Shown: positions 52,434 to 60,365 of the stretch, piece by piece
Layout of the letters: every line of letters starts with the position of its first letter
Position numbering within the stretch: the stretch's first letter is position 1
From: a bacterium
GTDB taxonomy: Bacteria > Planctomycetota > Planctomycetia > Pirellulales > Pirellulaceae
NCBI GenBank assembly: GCA_016124445.1
Contig: WGNR01000005.1
Location: 124,001-188,000 of the forward strand
Length of the DNA stretch: 64,000 nucleotides
Direction: 5' to 3'
Notes under the pieces: model-generated
Told to the model about the DNA's origin: nothing
Databases searched by the model: none
What the model saw: only the letters and a program-made list of their open reading frames with translations
Translations under genes and position numbers: made by a program

Positions 52434-53714
52434 ATGGAAACAACAACCCCACAACAACGTGAAACGTTTCGCTGTAATAGCCCGGAAAACCTCGGCGAAT
52501 TCCAACTTGCGCGGCTCAATCAACTACTTACCGAGATCTTGCCGCACAACGCCTTCTATGCCGAAAAGCTGGCCGACGTCAAATTGCCGCTGACTTCGCT
52601 GGACGACTTGGCGAAGCTGCCGTTCACCTTCAAGGACGAATTGATCGGCACCCGCGAAAATGGCGACCTGGCGAATAACAGGACCTACGGAGTCGAGCAG
52701 TACGTCCGCTTTCATCGCACCAGCGGAACCCGCGGCCGGCCGATGGTGGTGCTCGATACCAAGTCGGACTGGCAGTGGTGGATTGATGCCTGGCAATACG
52801 TGCTCGATGCGGCGGAACTGACTAGCGAGGACCGCTGCTTCTTTGCGTTCAGCTTCGGACCGTTCGTCGGCTTTTGGAGCGCCTTCGATGCCGTGACCAG
52901 CCGCGGCTGCCTGGCGATCCCCAGCGGCGGCCTGAGCACGATCAGCCGACTCGAGATGCTACAGCACCAACAAGCAACGGCCGTCTTCTGCACTCCGACC
53001 TACGCACTGCACATGGCCGAAGTGGCCCAGGAACATCACATTCACCTCGATAAGCTTCCGGTCCGCCGACTGGTCTTAGCGGGCGAACCAGGCGGATCGA
53101 TCCCCGAGATTCGCGATCAAATCGAATCGGCCTGGAATGCCAAAGTGATCGACCACAGCGGCGCGACAGAAGTGGGACCGTGGGGTTTTTCGAATCCCCG
53201 GCAAACGGGCATCGTGGTTAACGAAGCGTTCTTCCTGCCGGAATTCATTTCGCTCGATACCGGCACGCCCGCCGCCGAGGGTGAGCTGTCTGAATTGGTC
53301 ATCACCACGTTGGGACGCAGCGGTTCGCCCGTTATTCGGTACCGAACTGGCGACCTGGTTCGCCCCAGTTGGAATACGCCAGACCCATGCAATTTCGTGC
53401 TGCTGGAAGGAGGCGTGCTGGGCCGGACCGACGACATGCTCATTGTCCGGGGCGTCAATGTCTTTCCGACCTCGATCGAACAGATCCTCCGCAGCTTTCC
53501 CGAAGTGGTCGAATACCGCATGACGGCGATGAAGCGAGGTGCGATGGATGCCTTGATGGTCGAGGTCGAGGACCGCAAGCAGGAGCCCGAAAGGATTGCC
53601 GAGGAATTGAATCTTCGCTTGGGCCTGAAGGTCGAAGTTAAATTGGTCGACGCCGGCAGCCTGCCCCGCTTCGAGGGCAAAGGACGCCGCTTTATCGACG
53701 CCAGGAAAGGTTAA
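52434..53714 (+). CDS. AMP-dependent ligase, phenylacetate-CoA ligase-like
   Basis: 426 residues. The family opening (LAKLPFTFKDEL) and the phosphate loop HRTSGTRGRPMVVLDT correspond to the SSGTTGKP motif of PaaK. Later blocks are LVLAGEPGGSIPEIRDQIE, DHSGATEVGPWGF, VIRYRTGDLVRP and GRTDDMLIVRGVNVFPTSIEQIL, with the C-terminal domain carrying the GKGRRFIDARK motif (hinge lysine). It activates an organic acid with ATP and CoA. The acid is unknown; no phenylacetate pathway genes lie nearby. It overlaps no neighbour and precedes the DUF971 gene by four bases. Confidence 0.88.
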   Translation: METTTPQQRETFRCNSPENLGEFQLARLNQLLTEILPHNAFYAEKLADVKLPLTSLDDLAKLPFTFKDELIGTRENGDLANNRTYGVEQYVRFHRTSGTRGRPMVVLDTKSDWQWWIDAWQYVLDAAELTSEDRCFFAFSFGPFVGFWSAFDAVTSRGCLAIPSGGLSTISRLEMLQHQQATAVFCTPTYALHMAEVAQEHHIHLDKLPVRRLVLAGEPGGSIPEIRDQIESAWNAKVIDHSGATEVGPWGFSNPRQTGIVVNEAFFLPEFISLDTGTPAAEGELSELVITTLGRSGSPVIRYRTGDLVRPSWNTPDPCNFVLLEGGVLGRTDDMLIVRGVNVFPTSIEQILRSFPEVVEYRMTAMKRGAMDALMVEVEDRKQEPERIAEELNLRLGLKVEVKLVDAGSLPRFEGKGRRFIDARKG

Positions 53715-53718
53715 CCCT

Positions 53719-54045
53719 ATGGCACCCACACCAACCGCCTTGGCTTTGCAGCCGGATGGCCAACTACGCATCGATTGGAGCGATGAGTCCATTCGAGTCT
53801 ATCGCCCCAAAGATCTGCGCGATGCCAGCCCCGATGCGTTGACGCGCGAAAAGCATTCGGCTCAAACCAAGAAGCCCAGTAACGAACTCAACGTCCTCAG
53901 CGCGGCGGAACTTCAACCGATCACGATCAAAGGGATGAACCCGGTCGGGCACTATGCCTATCAGATCGTCTTCAGCGACGGGCACGACTCCGGGATCTTT
54001 ACGTTCGAATATCTGTACGAACTGGGTCAGCCACTCGATTCTTAG
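53719..54045 (+). CDS. DUF971 (gamma-butyrobetaine hydroxylase-like N-terminal domain) protein
   Basis: 108 residues. The pattern LRIDWSDESIRVYRPKDLRDASPDAL matches the DUF971 start, in which the position normally carrying a CxxC-type cysteine pair (LRxxCPCAxC) is here ASPDALT with no cysteine. GMNPVGHYAYQIVFSDGHDSGIFTFEYLYEL is the conserved C-terminal part. Related domains occur beside Fe-S and betaine enzymes. Here the metal ligands are lost, so zinc binding is unlikely. It starts four bases after the ligase gene and is probably co-translated with it. Confidence 0.85.
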   Translation: MAPTPTALALQPDGQLRIDWSDESIRVYRPKDLRDASPDALTREKHSAQTKKPSNELNVLSAAELQPITIKGMNPVGHYAYQIVFSDGHDSGIFTFEYLYELGQPLDS

Positions 54046-54053
54046 ATGGCCGA

Positions 54054-54728
54054 TCAGCGATCGAGATAGAAATCGTGGATGAACTCCTGCTGGAAGTTCC
54101 CATGCGTATAGACCTGGGTGCAAACCATCAGCAACATGAAGACCCCCACGCTGACGAGAAACAGCCCGTAGTAATTGATCGGCTGCTTCTCATGCCTGCG
54201 GGTCGCTTGGACCAAGGCGATTTCCAATTGGCGCCATCCGTCCAGGTCTTGCCGAGGGCCAACCGATTTGATGAGAACGTTCCGCGTGCCGTAGTCTTCT
54301 TCCAGGATCAGGTGCAAGCCAAGCGTCGGCAGAAAGAGGGACTCGCCTGCCCAGCGTGCCGACGGATCGAGCCCATCGACGACCTCCCTGAGTAGGGGGC
54401 GTATGTTTTTGATCGTGGTATTGTAAACCACAATTCGGGGCCGCTTCGTGAGGACTAAAAAGGCGACCGAAAGGAAATAAAGCCCCAACATCATCAGCCA
54501 GGCGTACGATCCATAGAAGTTGACCGACCAACTTGGCATTATCAAAGCCAGCGGACCGATCAAAATGAGACCACTCAGCCCGATCGATAACGCCATAAAA
54601 TCCCGCCCACCAGACGTAATAAAGGGGCCGCGACGCAAATTGATCATGCCGATCAGCCCCAGGTAGGCTGCCAGCGGGCAGAAAGCGATCGCCAATCGAA
54701 CCGGATCGCTCATTAAATCGCCTGTCAT
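54054..54728 (-). CDS. Membrane protein, unknown function
   Basis: 224 residues. Helices are LAIAFCPLAAYLGLIGMINL, ALSIGLSGLILIGPLALIMP, YAWLMMLGLYFLSVAFLVL, a soluble central region (about 95-180, with GLHLILEEDYGTRNVLIKSVG), and a C-terminal helix INYYGLFLVSVGVFMLLMVC. No catalytic motif is visible. The central domain has alternating beta-strands. It converges with the DUF971 gene. Confidence 0.72.
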   Translation of the reverse strand: MTGDLMSDPVRLAIAFCPLAAYLGLIGMINLRRGPFITSGGRDFMALSIGLSGLILIGPLALIMPSWSVNFYGSYAWLMMLGLYFLSVAFLVLTKRPRIVVYNTTIKNIRPLLREVVDGLDPSARWAGESLFLPTLGLHLILEEDYGTRNVLIKSVGPRQDLDGWRQLEIALVQATRRHEKQPINYYGLFLVSVGVFMLLMVCTQVYTHGNFQQEFIHDFYLDR

Positions 54729-54863
54729 GCTTGGTCCCCAATTAAGTCAGCGAACGACGCCTCATTCTAGGTTGCCTGACAGAAGGTGGTCAATCAACTA
54801 GAAACGACATCCGCACAACGGAATTGGGGTGGAGAAAGCACGGGATAGGGCGACAAGACGGCC

Positions 54864-55319
54864 TTAGGCAACCAGTTCGACGTTATCGATGCCGTACTCT
54901 TTGCACATACGGTAGACAGCGGCCAGATGATCGAAGCGGCAAGCCGCTCCGGCAAATATCCGCACGCGCGGCGTCGTGCCAATGCCGTCGCGGCGCAGGC
55001 CATCGAGCAAGTCGTTGAGAAGGATATTCCTTCCGTCGACAAACGTTTTACCGTTAGGAGATAACACCACATCCAGCCGATCTCCGGTGAATGTGCCTGC
55101 TAAGTGGAAATGTCGAGGTGCGATCATCGTCTTCGTTCGCCGATTAAAAACCGTCAAGCTGTCCGTGCTCGTAAGACCCGAAGATGGTTGTTGAAGTTCA
55201 CGGGGAATTCCAACGAGCTCTATCTGGATTCGGGCTGTTTGAATTGCATCTGTCGTGCCAAATAACCTAACCGCGACTGATGACTCGACCGTCAATGACG
55301 GTTGGCCGGGCACCTGCAT
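54864..55319 (-). CDS. ExbD/TolR-like soluble domain, start uncertain
   Basis: 151 residues if started at ATG 55319. The C-terminal 95 residues follow the ExbD periplasmic pattern: LDVVLSPNGKTFVDGRNILLNDLLDGLRRDG, then VRIFAGAACRFDHLAAVYRMCKEYGIDNVELVA. In ExbD this domain follows a transmembrane anchor, which is missing here in frame. The neighbouring ORF at 55267-55545 in another frame carries a hydrophobic segment and overlaps this ORF, so a frameshift or a two-gene arrangement is possible. The start is not marked by a good ribosome site. Confidence 0.5.
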   Translation of the reverse strand: MQVPGQPSLTVESSVAVRLFGTTDAIQTARIQIELVGIPRELQQPSSGLTSTDSLTVFNRRTKTMIAPRHFHLAGTFTGDRLDVVLSPNGKTFVDGRNILLNDLLDGLRRDGIGTTPRVRIFAGAACRFDHLAAVYRMCKEYGIDNVELVA

Positions 55320-55545
55320 TCCTGGTGGGTCGTTGGCTTTTGTTCCTGGCCGTTTCCTGCCCTGCTCCTGCGGGGAACAAGGCCTGAAGACCAGAGCGAA
55401 CCGCGTCACCCACCATTTTGGTGATCAGCATTGCTGTCCCGATAGCTGCCATCAGTAAGGTAACCCCCAGGGCCACAAATGCGGCGATCGCGGCGGCTGA
55501 AAGCCAAATCACCGTCTCTACGACGCTGGGTTGTCGGTAGTTCAT
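55267..55545 (-). CDS. Small membrane protein beside the ExbD-like gene
   Basis: 92 residues. One long hydrophobic stretch, VIWLSAAAIAAFVALGVTLLMAAIGTAMLI, is followed by a polar tail (TARNKSQRPTRNAGARP). It overlaps the ExbD-like ORF by 53 bases in a different frame. It could be a real small anchor protein that partners the ExbD-like domain, or the displaced membrane part of the same gene. Not a known family. Confidence 0.45.
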   Translation of the reverse strand: MNYRQPSVVETVIWLSAAAIAAFVALGVTLLMAAIGTAMLITKMVGDAVRSGLQALFPAGAGQETARNKSQRPTRNAGARPTVIDGRVISRG

Positions 55546-55852
55546 CGTTTTAGATCTCTTTGTTGAATGAGCGGTTCGGGCAGTATGAAGTTATTCCACT
55601 TGTTCGCCCGAATCGTTTCGATCTTGTCGTTAAAGTCAATACAAAGCGATCGGAAAAGGGGTACTGGGCGACGATAAGTGTATTCCACTCAACCGTTTGG
55701 GTCCAATCTACTTGTGGCCTTCGATCGTGGCTGTCACAATGCGGCTGGCTGCCAATGCCCACAGATTTAACCCCGCACCGCTGTCTTGGGTTGCGAACCA
55801 ATCCCAGAAGATTGGTTTCCATCAGAACGACAGAAGTGGGGTTCCCCAAAAC
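55546..55852. other. Gene-free stretch before the tRNA gene
   Basis: 307 bases. Two short open frames on both strands lack recognisable protein character and overlap each other, so none is called. The sequence ends immediately before tRNA-Leu; no convincing promoter for the tRNA can be read by eye. Confidence 0.4.
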
Positions 55853-55938
55853 GGCCGAGTGGCGGAACTGGCAGACGCACAGGACTTAAAATCCTGCGAG
55901 GGGTAACCCTCGTGCGGGTTCGATCCCCGCCTCGGCCA
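55853..55938 (+). tRNA. tRNA-Leu, anticodon UAA
   Basis: 86 bases. The acceptor stem GGCCGAG (55853-55859) pairs with CTCGGCC (55931-55937), with discriminator A and no encoded CCA. The anticodon stem CAGGA/TCCTG encloses CTTAAAA, giving anticodon TAA at 55887-55889. A long variable arm (GAGGG/CCCTC) and a T stem GCGGG/CCCGC are present, as expected for a class II leucine tRNA. Confidence 0.96.
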
Positions 55939-56169
55939 CTTATTATCAATCCCTTTGTTTGCGACAACAATCCCTCGTTTCGCGACAACGGTTCAATCAC
56001 GCGAAGCATTTCTGCATCGATCGTCGTCCTCTCAGGAGGCCTTGTGCTGATCAGCACCCCTTGGCTACTCATTCCTTCATGAATGCCGTCGGACTTGTGA
56101 TCGCGATTGTCGGAATTTGTACCTGGCTGCTTGAGTTTGCCAAGCGCAATCCAAGCCTCTAACCGCCGA

Positions 56170-56194
56170 GCAGGTTCGATCCCCGTCTCGGCCA
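56170..56194 (+). repeat. Decayed duplicate of the tRNA-Leu 3' end
   Basis: GCAGGTTCGATCCCCGTCTC then GGCCA matches the last 25 bases of the tRNA-Leu gene (from 55914) with two substitutions, one of which breaks the T-stem pairing. It lies 232 bases downstream of the tRNA in the same orientation, as expected of an attachment-site remnant. The segment between them holds no recognisable gene. Confidence 0.7.
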
Positions 56195-56225
56195 CGTGTT
56201 GCCTCCCTCACTTCTGCATCGACGA

Positions 56226-57002
56226 CTACGATCTTGGCCCGGTGGCATGATGGTTGGGCTTCTCCGGTTGGGGGCGACGTTTCGAGTACTTTCCTTCGGA
56301 ACGATACGAGGTTCGCTCAACCAGGTCTGGTCGTTTCCGAATCTCCGTCCAGTATTCTTCGCGTGCGTCGTCGTCGATCTCGACGGTACCGGGATAGAGC
56401 GTGTCTTGCCCGTCGGTTTGGCAGTTGGAAACCCAGTACCGACCACCGTTGGCACTGTCGTAATAGTTTGCTTTGTATCCGCGACCTTTGAGTGATTTCA
56501 GTTTGCAATCGCCGTAGTAGATCGTCTTGCGTGATTGAGAAAACGTAACCCGACCGATCCGCGCAGGGCCGGCAAGAGCACCGCCCTTGTATTCGATATA
56601 CATAATCTGCGATCGACCAGGTTGCTTTGGTTTCTGATCGGCAACCCTCGAATGATCTTCAGGACTCTGCAAACATTCCAGAAACACTTTGGCTTCATCC
56701 GATGGGAATGGTTCAACTTCGGGAGGCAAGAGCCCGATCATCAGTTCGCTCGCGTAGTTGGAGTAGAAAACGTAGCCCTTCATTTTTAAGAGACGCAAAA
56801 CGGTCTCGGCAAACGTCGGCCTCGCGCGAAGGCGATGCAGGAAGTTCTCCCAGGCGGTCGTATCTCCATGCTGAATGCGAATGATCGCCGTGCGAAGAAA
56901 CTGCACGTCTTCCCACGTAAAGTCGCCATAGAATCCAATTCTCCACGGCTCCTGGCGATAGGTGTTACGAAGTTCTGTCAGGATCAACTCGCCGGCATTC
57001 AT
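56226..57002 (-). CDS. Two-domain protein with a conserved 'DXS-misannotated' C-terminal domain
   Basis: 258 residues from ATG 57002. The N-terminal part (1-125) is helical and not recognised (DFTWEDVQFLRTAIIRIQHGD, RPTFAETVLRLLKMKGYVFY). The C-terminal part (134-230) reads IMYIEYKGG-type start, ARIGRVTFSQSRKTIYYGD, GRGYKANYYDSANGGRYWVSNC and GTVEIDDDAREEYWTEIRKRPD. This is a small, widespread domain that databases often label as 1-deoxy-D-xylulose-5-phosphate synthase although it has no DXS features. It usually stands alone, so the N-terminal extension is unusual. The last 28 residues are basic and low-complexity. Confidence 0.75.
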   Translation of the reverse strand: MNAGELILTELRNTYRQEPWRIGFYGDFTWEDVQFLRTAIIRIQHGDTTAWENFLHRLRARPTFAETVLRLLKMKGYVFYSNYASELMIGLLPPEVEPFPSDEAKVFLECLQSPEDHSRVADQKPKQPGRSQIMYIEYKGGALAGPARIGRVTFSQSRKTIYYGDCKLKSLKGRGYKANYYDSANGGRYWVSNCQTDGQDTLYPGTVEIDDDAREEYWTEIRKRPDLVERTSYRSEGKYSKRRPQPEKPNHHATGPRS

Positions 57003-57398
57003 CGGATAAGCTCTGTCGGATATTGCGTGAGAATCTTCAACCAATCACTCTCGCAAACGCAGACAATCGCGAGCGGTCAAATGTTCACGAGTCTCGCCAC
57101 CGCCCATCGCCGCCCGCAATGACCGATTACAGGCATCCACTATGCACAATTTCTGTGCGTAATTATTAGGCAATCCATTGATTTATCTCCTGGAATTCAT
57201 GGGAGAAATTCAACCGAATTTGCACCGAAAAAACACAAAAAGAAAAATACGTCAGCGACCAATCACAATTACGTTACGTTCCACGACGATTCGGTGGTCA
57301 CTTCTAGCTCAAATGTAGGAATTGGACCGCGAATTGCACCTCGGGTCAGTCCTCCCCGTCGATCGATACCATCTTTCCAATCTTTGAGTGAGTCCTCG
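57003..57398. other. AT-rich gene-free region upstream of the DUF1559 gene
   Basis: 396 bases. It is richer in A and T than most of the window, with GTGCGTAATTATTAGG and an A-tract (AAAAAACACAAAAAGAAAAA near 57230). No open reading frame with protein character is visible in it. It probably holds the promoters of the two divergent flanking genes, but no confident -35/-10 pair can be assigned. Confidence 0.4.
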
Positions 57399-58454
57399 AT
57401 GCCTGCTTTGACCTGCAAATTTGAACAACGTCGTGCGTTTACGCTCGTCGAACTGCTTGTCGTGATCGCCATTATCGGCGTGTTGATTGCGCTGCTACTT
57501 CCCGCTGTCCAACAGGCTCGGGAAGCTGCCCGACGGATGTCTTGCACCAACAATCTGAAACAGATGGGAATCGCATGTCATACGTTTCACGACACCTACA
57601 AACGTTTCCCTGCGGCAAACTACGATCCTCATTTTCAGCCGCCAGGAGGTTCGACGGCCGCCAAGTATTTGCGGCCGTCGTTTCTCGTCTCGCTACTGCC
57701 TTATATCGAGCAAGATGCTTTGTACGGCCAACTGCAGACGAAACTGCTGACAAACGGTTCGAATCTGTTCAATGAATCGGCGGTGAGCACGGTTCTTAGC
57801 GCCTATTGCTGTCCGTCTGATGGCGCGGCCTCGATTGTTCAAGAAGATAGTCGCGGGCGAACGAGTTACCACGGCGTTCAAGGCGACATCTGGACCGCAT
57901 GGGACACCGACCCGGTACGTGGCGTGTTCGCCCGAGGCGACATGCAGAAACGCAAAATGAGTTCCATCACCGACGGCACAAGCAACACGGTGATGATCGC
58001 CGAAATGCGAGTCGGGCAAGGTCAAGGAGATCGGGCCGTCGCGTCCGGCGTCGCTACCGGAGTTGGAGACTACAAACCGAGTTCCTGCCTGGCACGCGTA
58101 GCCGCTGATAATACCTACACAGGCAATGTCTCGACGAACAGTTGGCAGCGCGGATGGCGATGGTTCGACGGCATGGCCTTGTATTCGCTCGTGCATACGG
58201 TGCTGCCTCCGAATGGACCAACGTGTGGTTGGAGTGCCGAAGCAAACTCTCTATTGACCGCCGGAAGCTATCATCCCGGCGGAGCGAATACGCTCTTCGC
58301 GGATGGCTCGGTGCACTTCATCCCGGAAACGATCGACGCCGGCACGTCACTCACCACCAAGTACGATGCGACCTACACAGGCGCGTCTCCGTACGGCGTG
58401 TGGGGTGCGTTGGGTGCGATCAACGATGGTGGTGTGGTCAGCCTGCCCTACTAG
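57399..58454 (+). CDS. DUF1559 protein with type IV pilin-like N-terminus
   Basis: 351 residues from ATG 57399. The prepilin-type cleavage and methylation signal reads RRAFTLVELLVVIAIIGVLIALLLPAVQQAREAARRMSC, followed by NNLKQMGIACHTFHDTYKRFPAAN, the canonical DUF1559 block. Family features later include CPSDG, GTSNTVMIAEMRVG and the C-terminal FADGSVHFIPETID. DUF1559 proteins are expanded in Planctomycetes and probably form surface structures or use type II/IV secretion machinery. A small lipoprotein gene follows 121 bases downstream, a common partner. Confidence 0.96.
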   Translation: MPALTCKFEQRRAFTLVELLVVIAIIGVLIALLLPAVQQAREAARRMSCTNNLKQMGIACHTFHDTYKRFPAANYDPHFQPPGGSTAAKYLRPSFLVSLLPYIEQDALYGQLQTKLLTNGSNLFNESAVSTVLSAYCCPSDGAASIVQEDSRGRTSYHGVQGDIWTAWDTDPVRGVFARGDMQKRKMSSITDGTSNTVMIAEMRVGQGQGDRAVASGVATGVGDYKPSSCLARVAADNTYTGNVSTNSWQRGWRWFDGMALYSLVHTVLPPNGPTCGWSAEANSLLTAGSYHPGGANTLFADGSVHFIPETIDAGTSLTTKYDATYTGASPYGVWGALGAINDGGVVSLPY

Positions 58455-58575
58455 CATCAATCCGCTTCTCGTTGTTGGAAACCAGAATGCTCTGAGCGAA
58501 TCAAGCGTGTTCAGAGCGTTCGCTGTTTGTCTCTCCACTATCTCCCGCGTTTTTTTTGAACTGGATCGTTCCACG

Positions 58576-59061
58576 ATGCTTCTTCGCTCCAGAATTGCTC
58601 TCTTGGTTTTTGGCACCTTCAGTTGGGTGGCGGCCCTCGGTTGTGAAAGCAAGTCGTACCTGCCAACGGAATTTGTTGAAGGCGTTGTCACACTGGATGG
58701 CACTCCGGTGGAAGGTGCCAACGTCACCTTCGTCCCTGTCGAATCAAGTCCAGGGATCGCCGCAATTGGGGTCAGCGACTCTGCCGGCGTCTTTCACTTA
58801 ACCACCCTCAGCAGCAAGGATGGACTACTGCCCAAACATGGCGGTGGCGCGCTGGCCGGAAGATACCAGGTATCGGTCGAAAAGATTGTGATCCCTGCTG
58901 ACATTCAAAAGAAACTGGACGATGGAATTCAGGTCCCCTATAACCCGGCCGCCATGATCCATGGCGTACCAAAAAAATACGAGACACCTGAAACATCGGG
59001 CCTGGAGTTCGACATCGTATCTGGCCGAAACGATCTGACGCTGGAACTGACTTCGCGATAA
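58576..59061 (+). CDS. Lipoprotein with transthyretin-like beta-sandwich domain
   Basis: 161 residues from ATG 58576. The lipobox-type signal FGTFSWVAALGC gives a lipidated Cys. The mature part has VEGVVTLDGTPVEGANVTFVPVE followed by AIGVSDSAGVFHLTTL and LAGRYQVSVEKIVIP, the pattern of carboxypeptidase-regulatory-like (transthyretin-like) domains. It is a frequent companion of DUF1559 genes in planctomycetes, as here. Expected to be anchored in a membrane on the periplasmic or outer side. Confidence 0.85.
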   Translation: MLLRSRIALLVFGTFSWVAALGCESKSYLPTEFVEGVVTLDGTPVEGANVTFVPVESSPGIAAIGVSDSAGVFHLTTLSSKDGLLPKHGGGALAGRYQVSVEKIVIPADIQKKLDDGIQVPYNPAAMIHGVPKKYETPETSGLEFDIVSGRNDLTLELTSR

Positions 59062-59155
59062 GCGGAAGTTTGTCATCCGTGAAGCAGACGATTCGCAGCC
59101 AATTGCCTGCTTCCGTGATCTCAGCGAGTCGGTATTGAGGACGAAGCCGCTCGTT

Positions 59156-60337
59156 CTAAAGCGGCGAAGCTCCTCCGGGAATCTCAAGATTCCGGTCTTC
59201 TGCCCGACGCTGCATTTCCTTCCCCAGCACCCACACCGCGTAGAACGCAAAGAAGATACATGCCAGCGGTGCCATCCAGATGGGGCGAACTCCTTCCGGA
59301 GTGATGTATTGACCCAGCTCAAACGAACCGAGGATCGCCAGGGCCAGCAGCAGCATCGAGGCCCCCGTCACCCAGCGACGCGTGCAAAGGGCTTCGGCAT
59401 AGAAGACTCCCAGTGCCGGTCCCAAGATGCAGTAGGTGCAGTTCTCGGTCCGCGGGTTGAACAGCATCAGGTAGATGGCGGTCAACGTGTAAAGCCAGAT
59501 CAGGAATCGATTCATGTCAAGCTTTTGCTTCAACACATAGCAGGCAGCCAAGGTACCGACGGCGAAGATAAGCCGGCTGATCATTTGAATGGAATCAGGT
59601 ACATCGAGCCCGAACGCTTTCAACATGCCGAACAATTGAGCCCACCAGGTTTCGTGTCCGAGTCGATTGGTATGAAACAGACAGACGCCAAACTCCTGGT
59701 ATTGCTGCCACACGTAGCCGGGCGATTGAAACGCGAAAGGAAGCACCAGCAGCACGACCGCACCAATGGCCAATCGCCAACGTAGCGGTCCGATCAACAC
59801 GCCGACCAGCAGGATCAAAACGATTGAAAGTGGCTTGATTGCAAATCCCAGCAGCAGCAGCCATGTGCATAGATTCCACCGTTCGCGTCGGATCGCATCG
59901 ATGGCTAGGAGCATGGTGGCGGTCATGATCACGGTTGCCTGGCCGTTTCGCATGCAGTCGGCACAAAGCAGAAACACGACGAACCCGGCCGAGAGATTGA
60001 AGAACTCTGACTTCTGCGGCGAGAGCCGAAAGAAGCGATAGCAGCCAAAGACAAACAGTCCAAGACTAACGGCCCGCCAGGCAACGTCGCCCCAGGGATT
60101 CGGCAAGACGGCGAATGGAATGTAAGCAATCGCCGAGTGAGGCAGATAAAGGAAGCCATGGCCAGTTGTGGTGTACATCGACTCGCCAGCCATCCAGTTC
60201 CAGGCCGCGCCTTCGTAGTACTGGGTCACCGTAATACTGGAACCGCCGATCGCTAATCCAGCCACGGCGACAAAGAGGACGACGTTCAGTACGATCCAAA
60301 TCAGGTTGGCCGGATGTCGTCGAACGATGGCTAACAT
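59156..60337 (-). CDS. Glycosyltransferase family 87 (DUF2029) membrane protein
   Basis: 393 residues with about ten hydrophobic segments. YYEGAAWNWMAGESMYTT and FLYLPHSAIAYIPFAVLP near the N-terminus match GT87 (polyprenyl-phosphate-mannose-dependent type). RNGQATVIMTATMLLAI, GFAIKPLSIVL, and LMLFNPRTENCTYCILGPAL follow. It uses a lipid-linked sugar donor and works on the outside of the cytoplasmic membrane. It lies 28 bases after the dolichyl-phosphate-sugar-type GT2 gene, so the GT2 probably makes its donor. Confidence 0.87.
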   Translation of the reverse strand: MLAIVRRHPANLIWIVLNVVLFVAVAGLAIGGSSITVTQYYEGAAWNWMAGESMYTTTGHGFLYLPHSAIAYIPFAVLPNPWGDVAWRAVSLGLFVFGCYRFFRLSPQKSEFFNLSAGFVVFLLCADCMRNGQATVIMTATMLLAIDAIRRERWNLCTWLLLLGFAIKPLSIVLILLVGVLIGPLRWRLAIGAVVLLVLPFAFQSPGYVWQQYQEFGVCLFHTNRLGHETWWAQLFGMLKAFGLDVPDSIQMISRLIFAVGTLAACYVLKQKLDMNRFLIWLYTLTAIYLMLFNPRTENCTYCILGPALGVFYAEALCTRRWVTGASMLLLALAILGSFELGQYITPEGVRPIWMAPLACIFFAFYAVWVLGKEMQRRAEDRNLEIPGGASPL

Positions 60338-60365
60338 CGGATGTCCTTAGTTGGCAACAGAATCG

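Noticed and set aside
55550..55849. Short open frame upstream of the tRNA on the minus strand
   Set aside because: No recognisable domain, and an overlapping frame on the plus strand is just as long; evidence is too weak for a gene.
55767..56195. 142-codon open frame on the minus strand containing GGDRTRT and AETGIEP
   Set aside because: These phrases are typical of reading a tRNA gene and its remnant on the opposite strand; this produces spurious conserved hypotheticals in many genomes.
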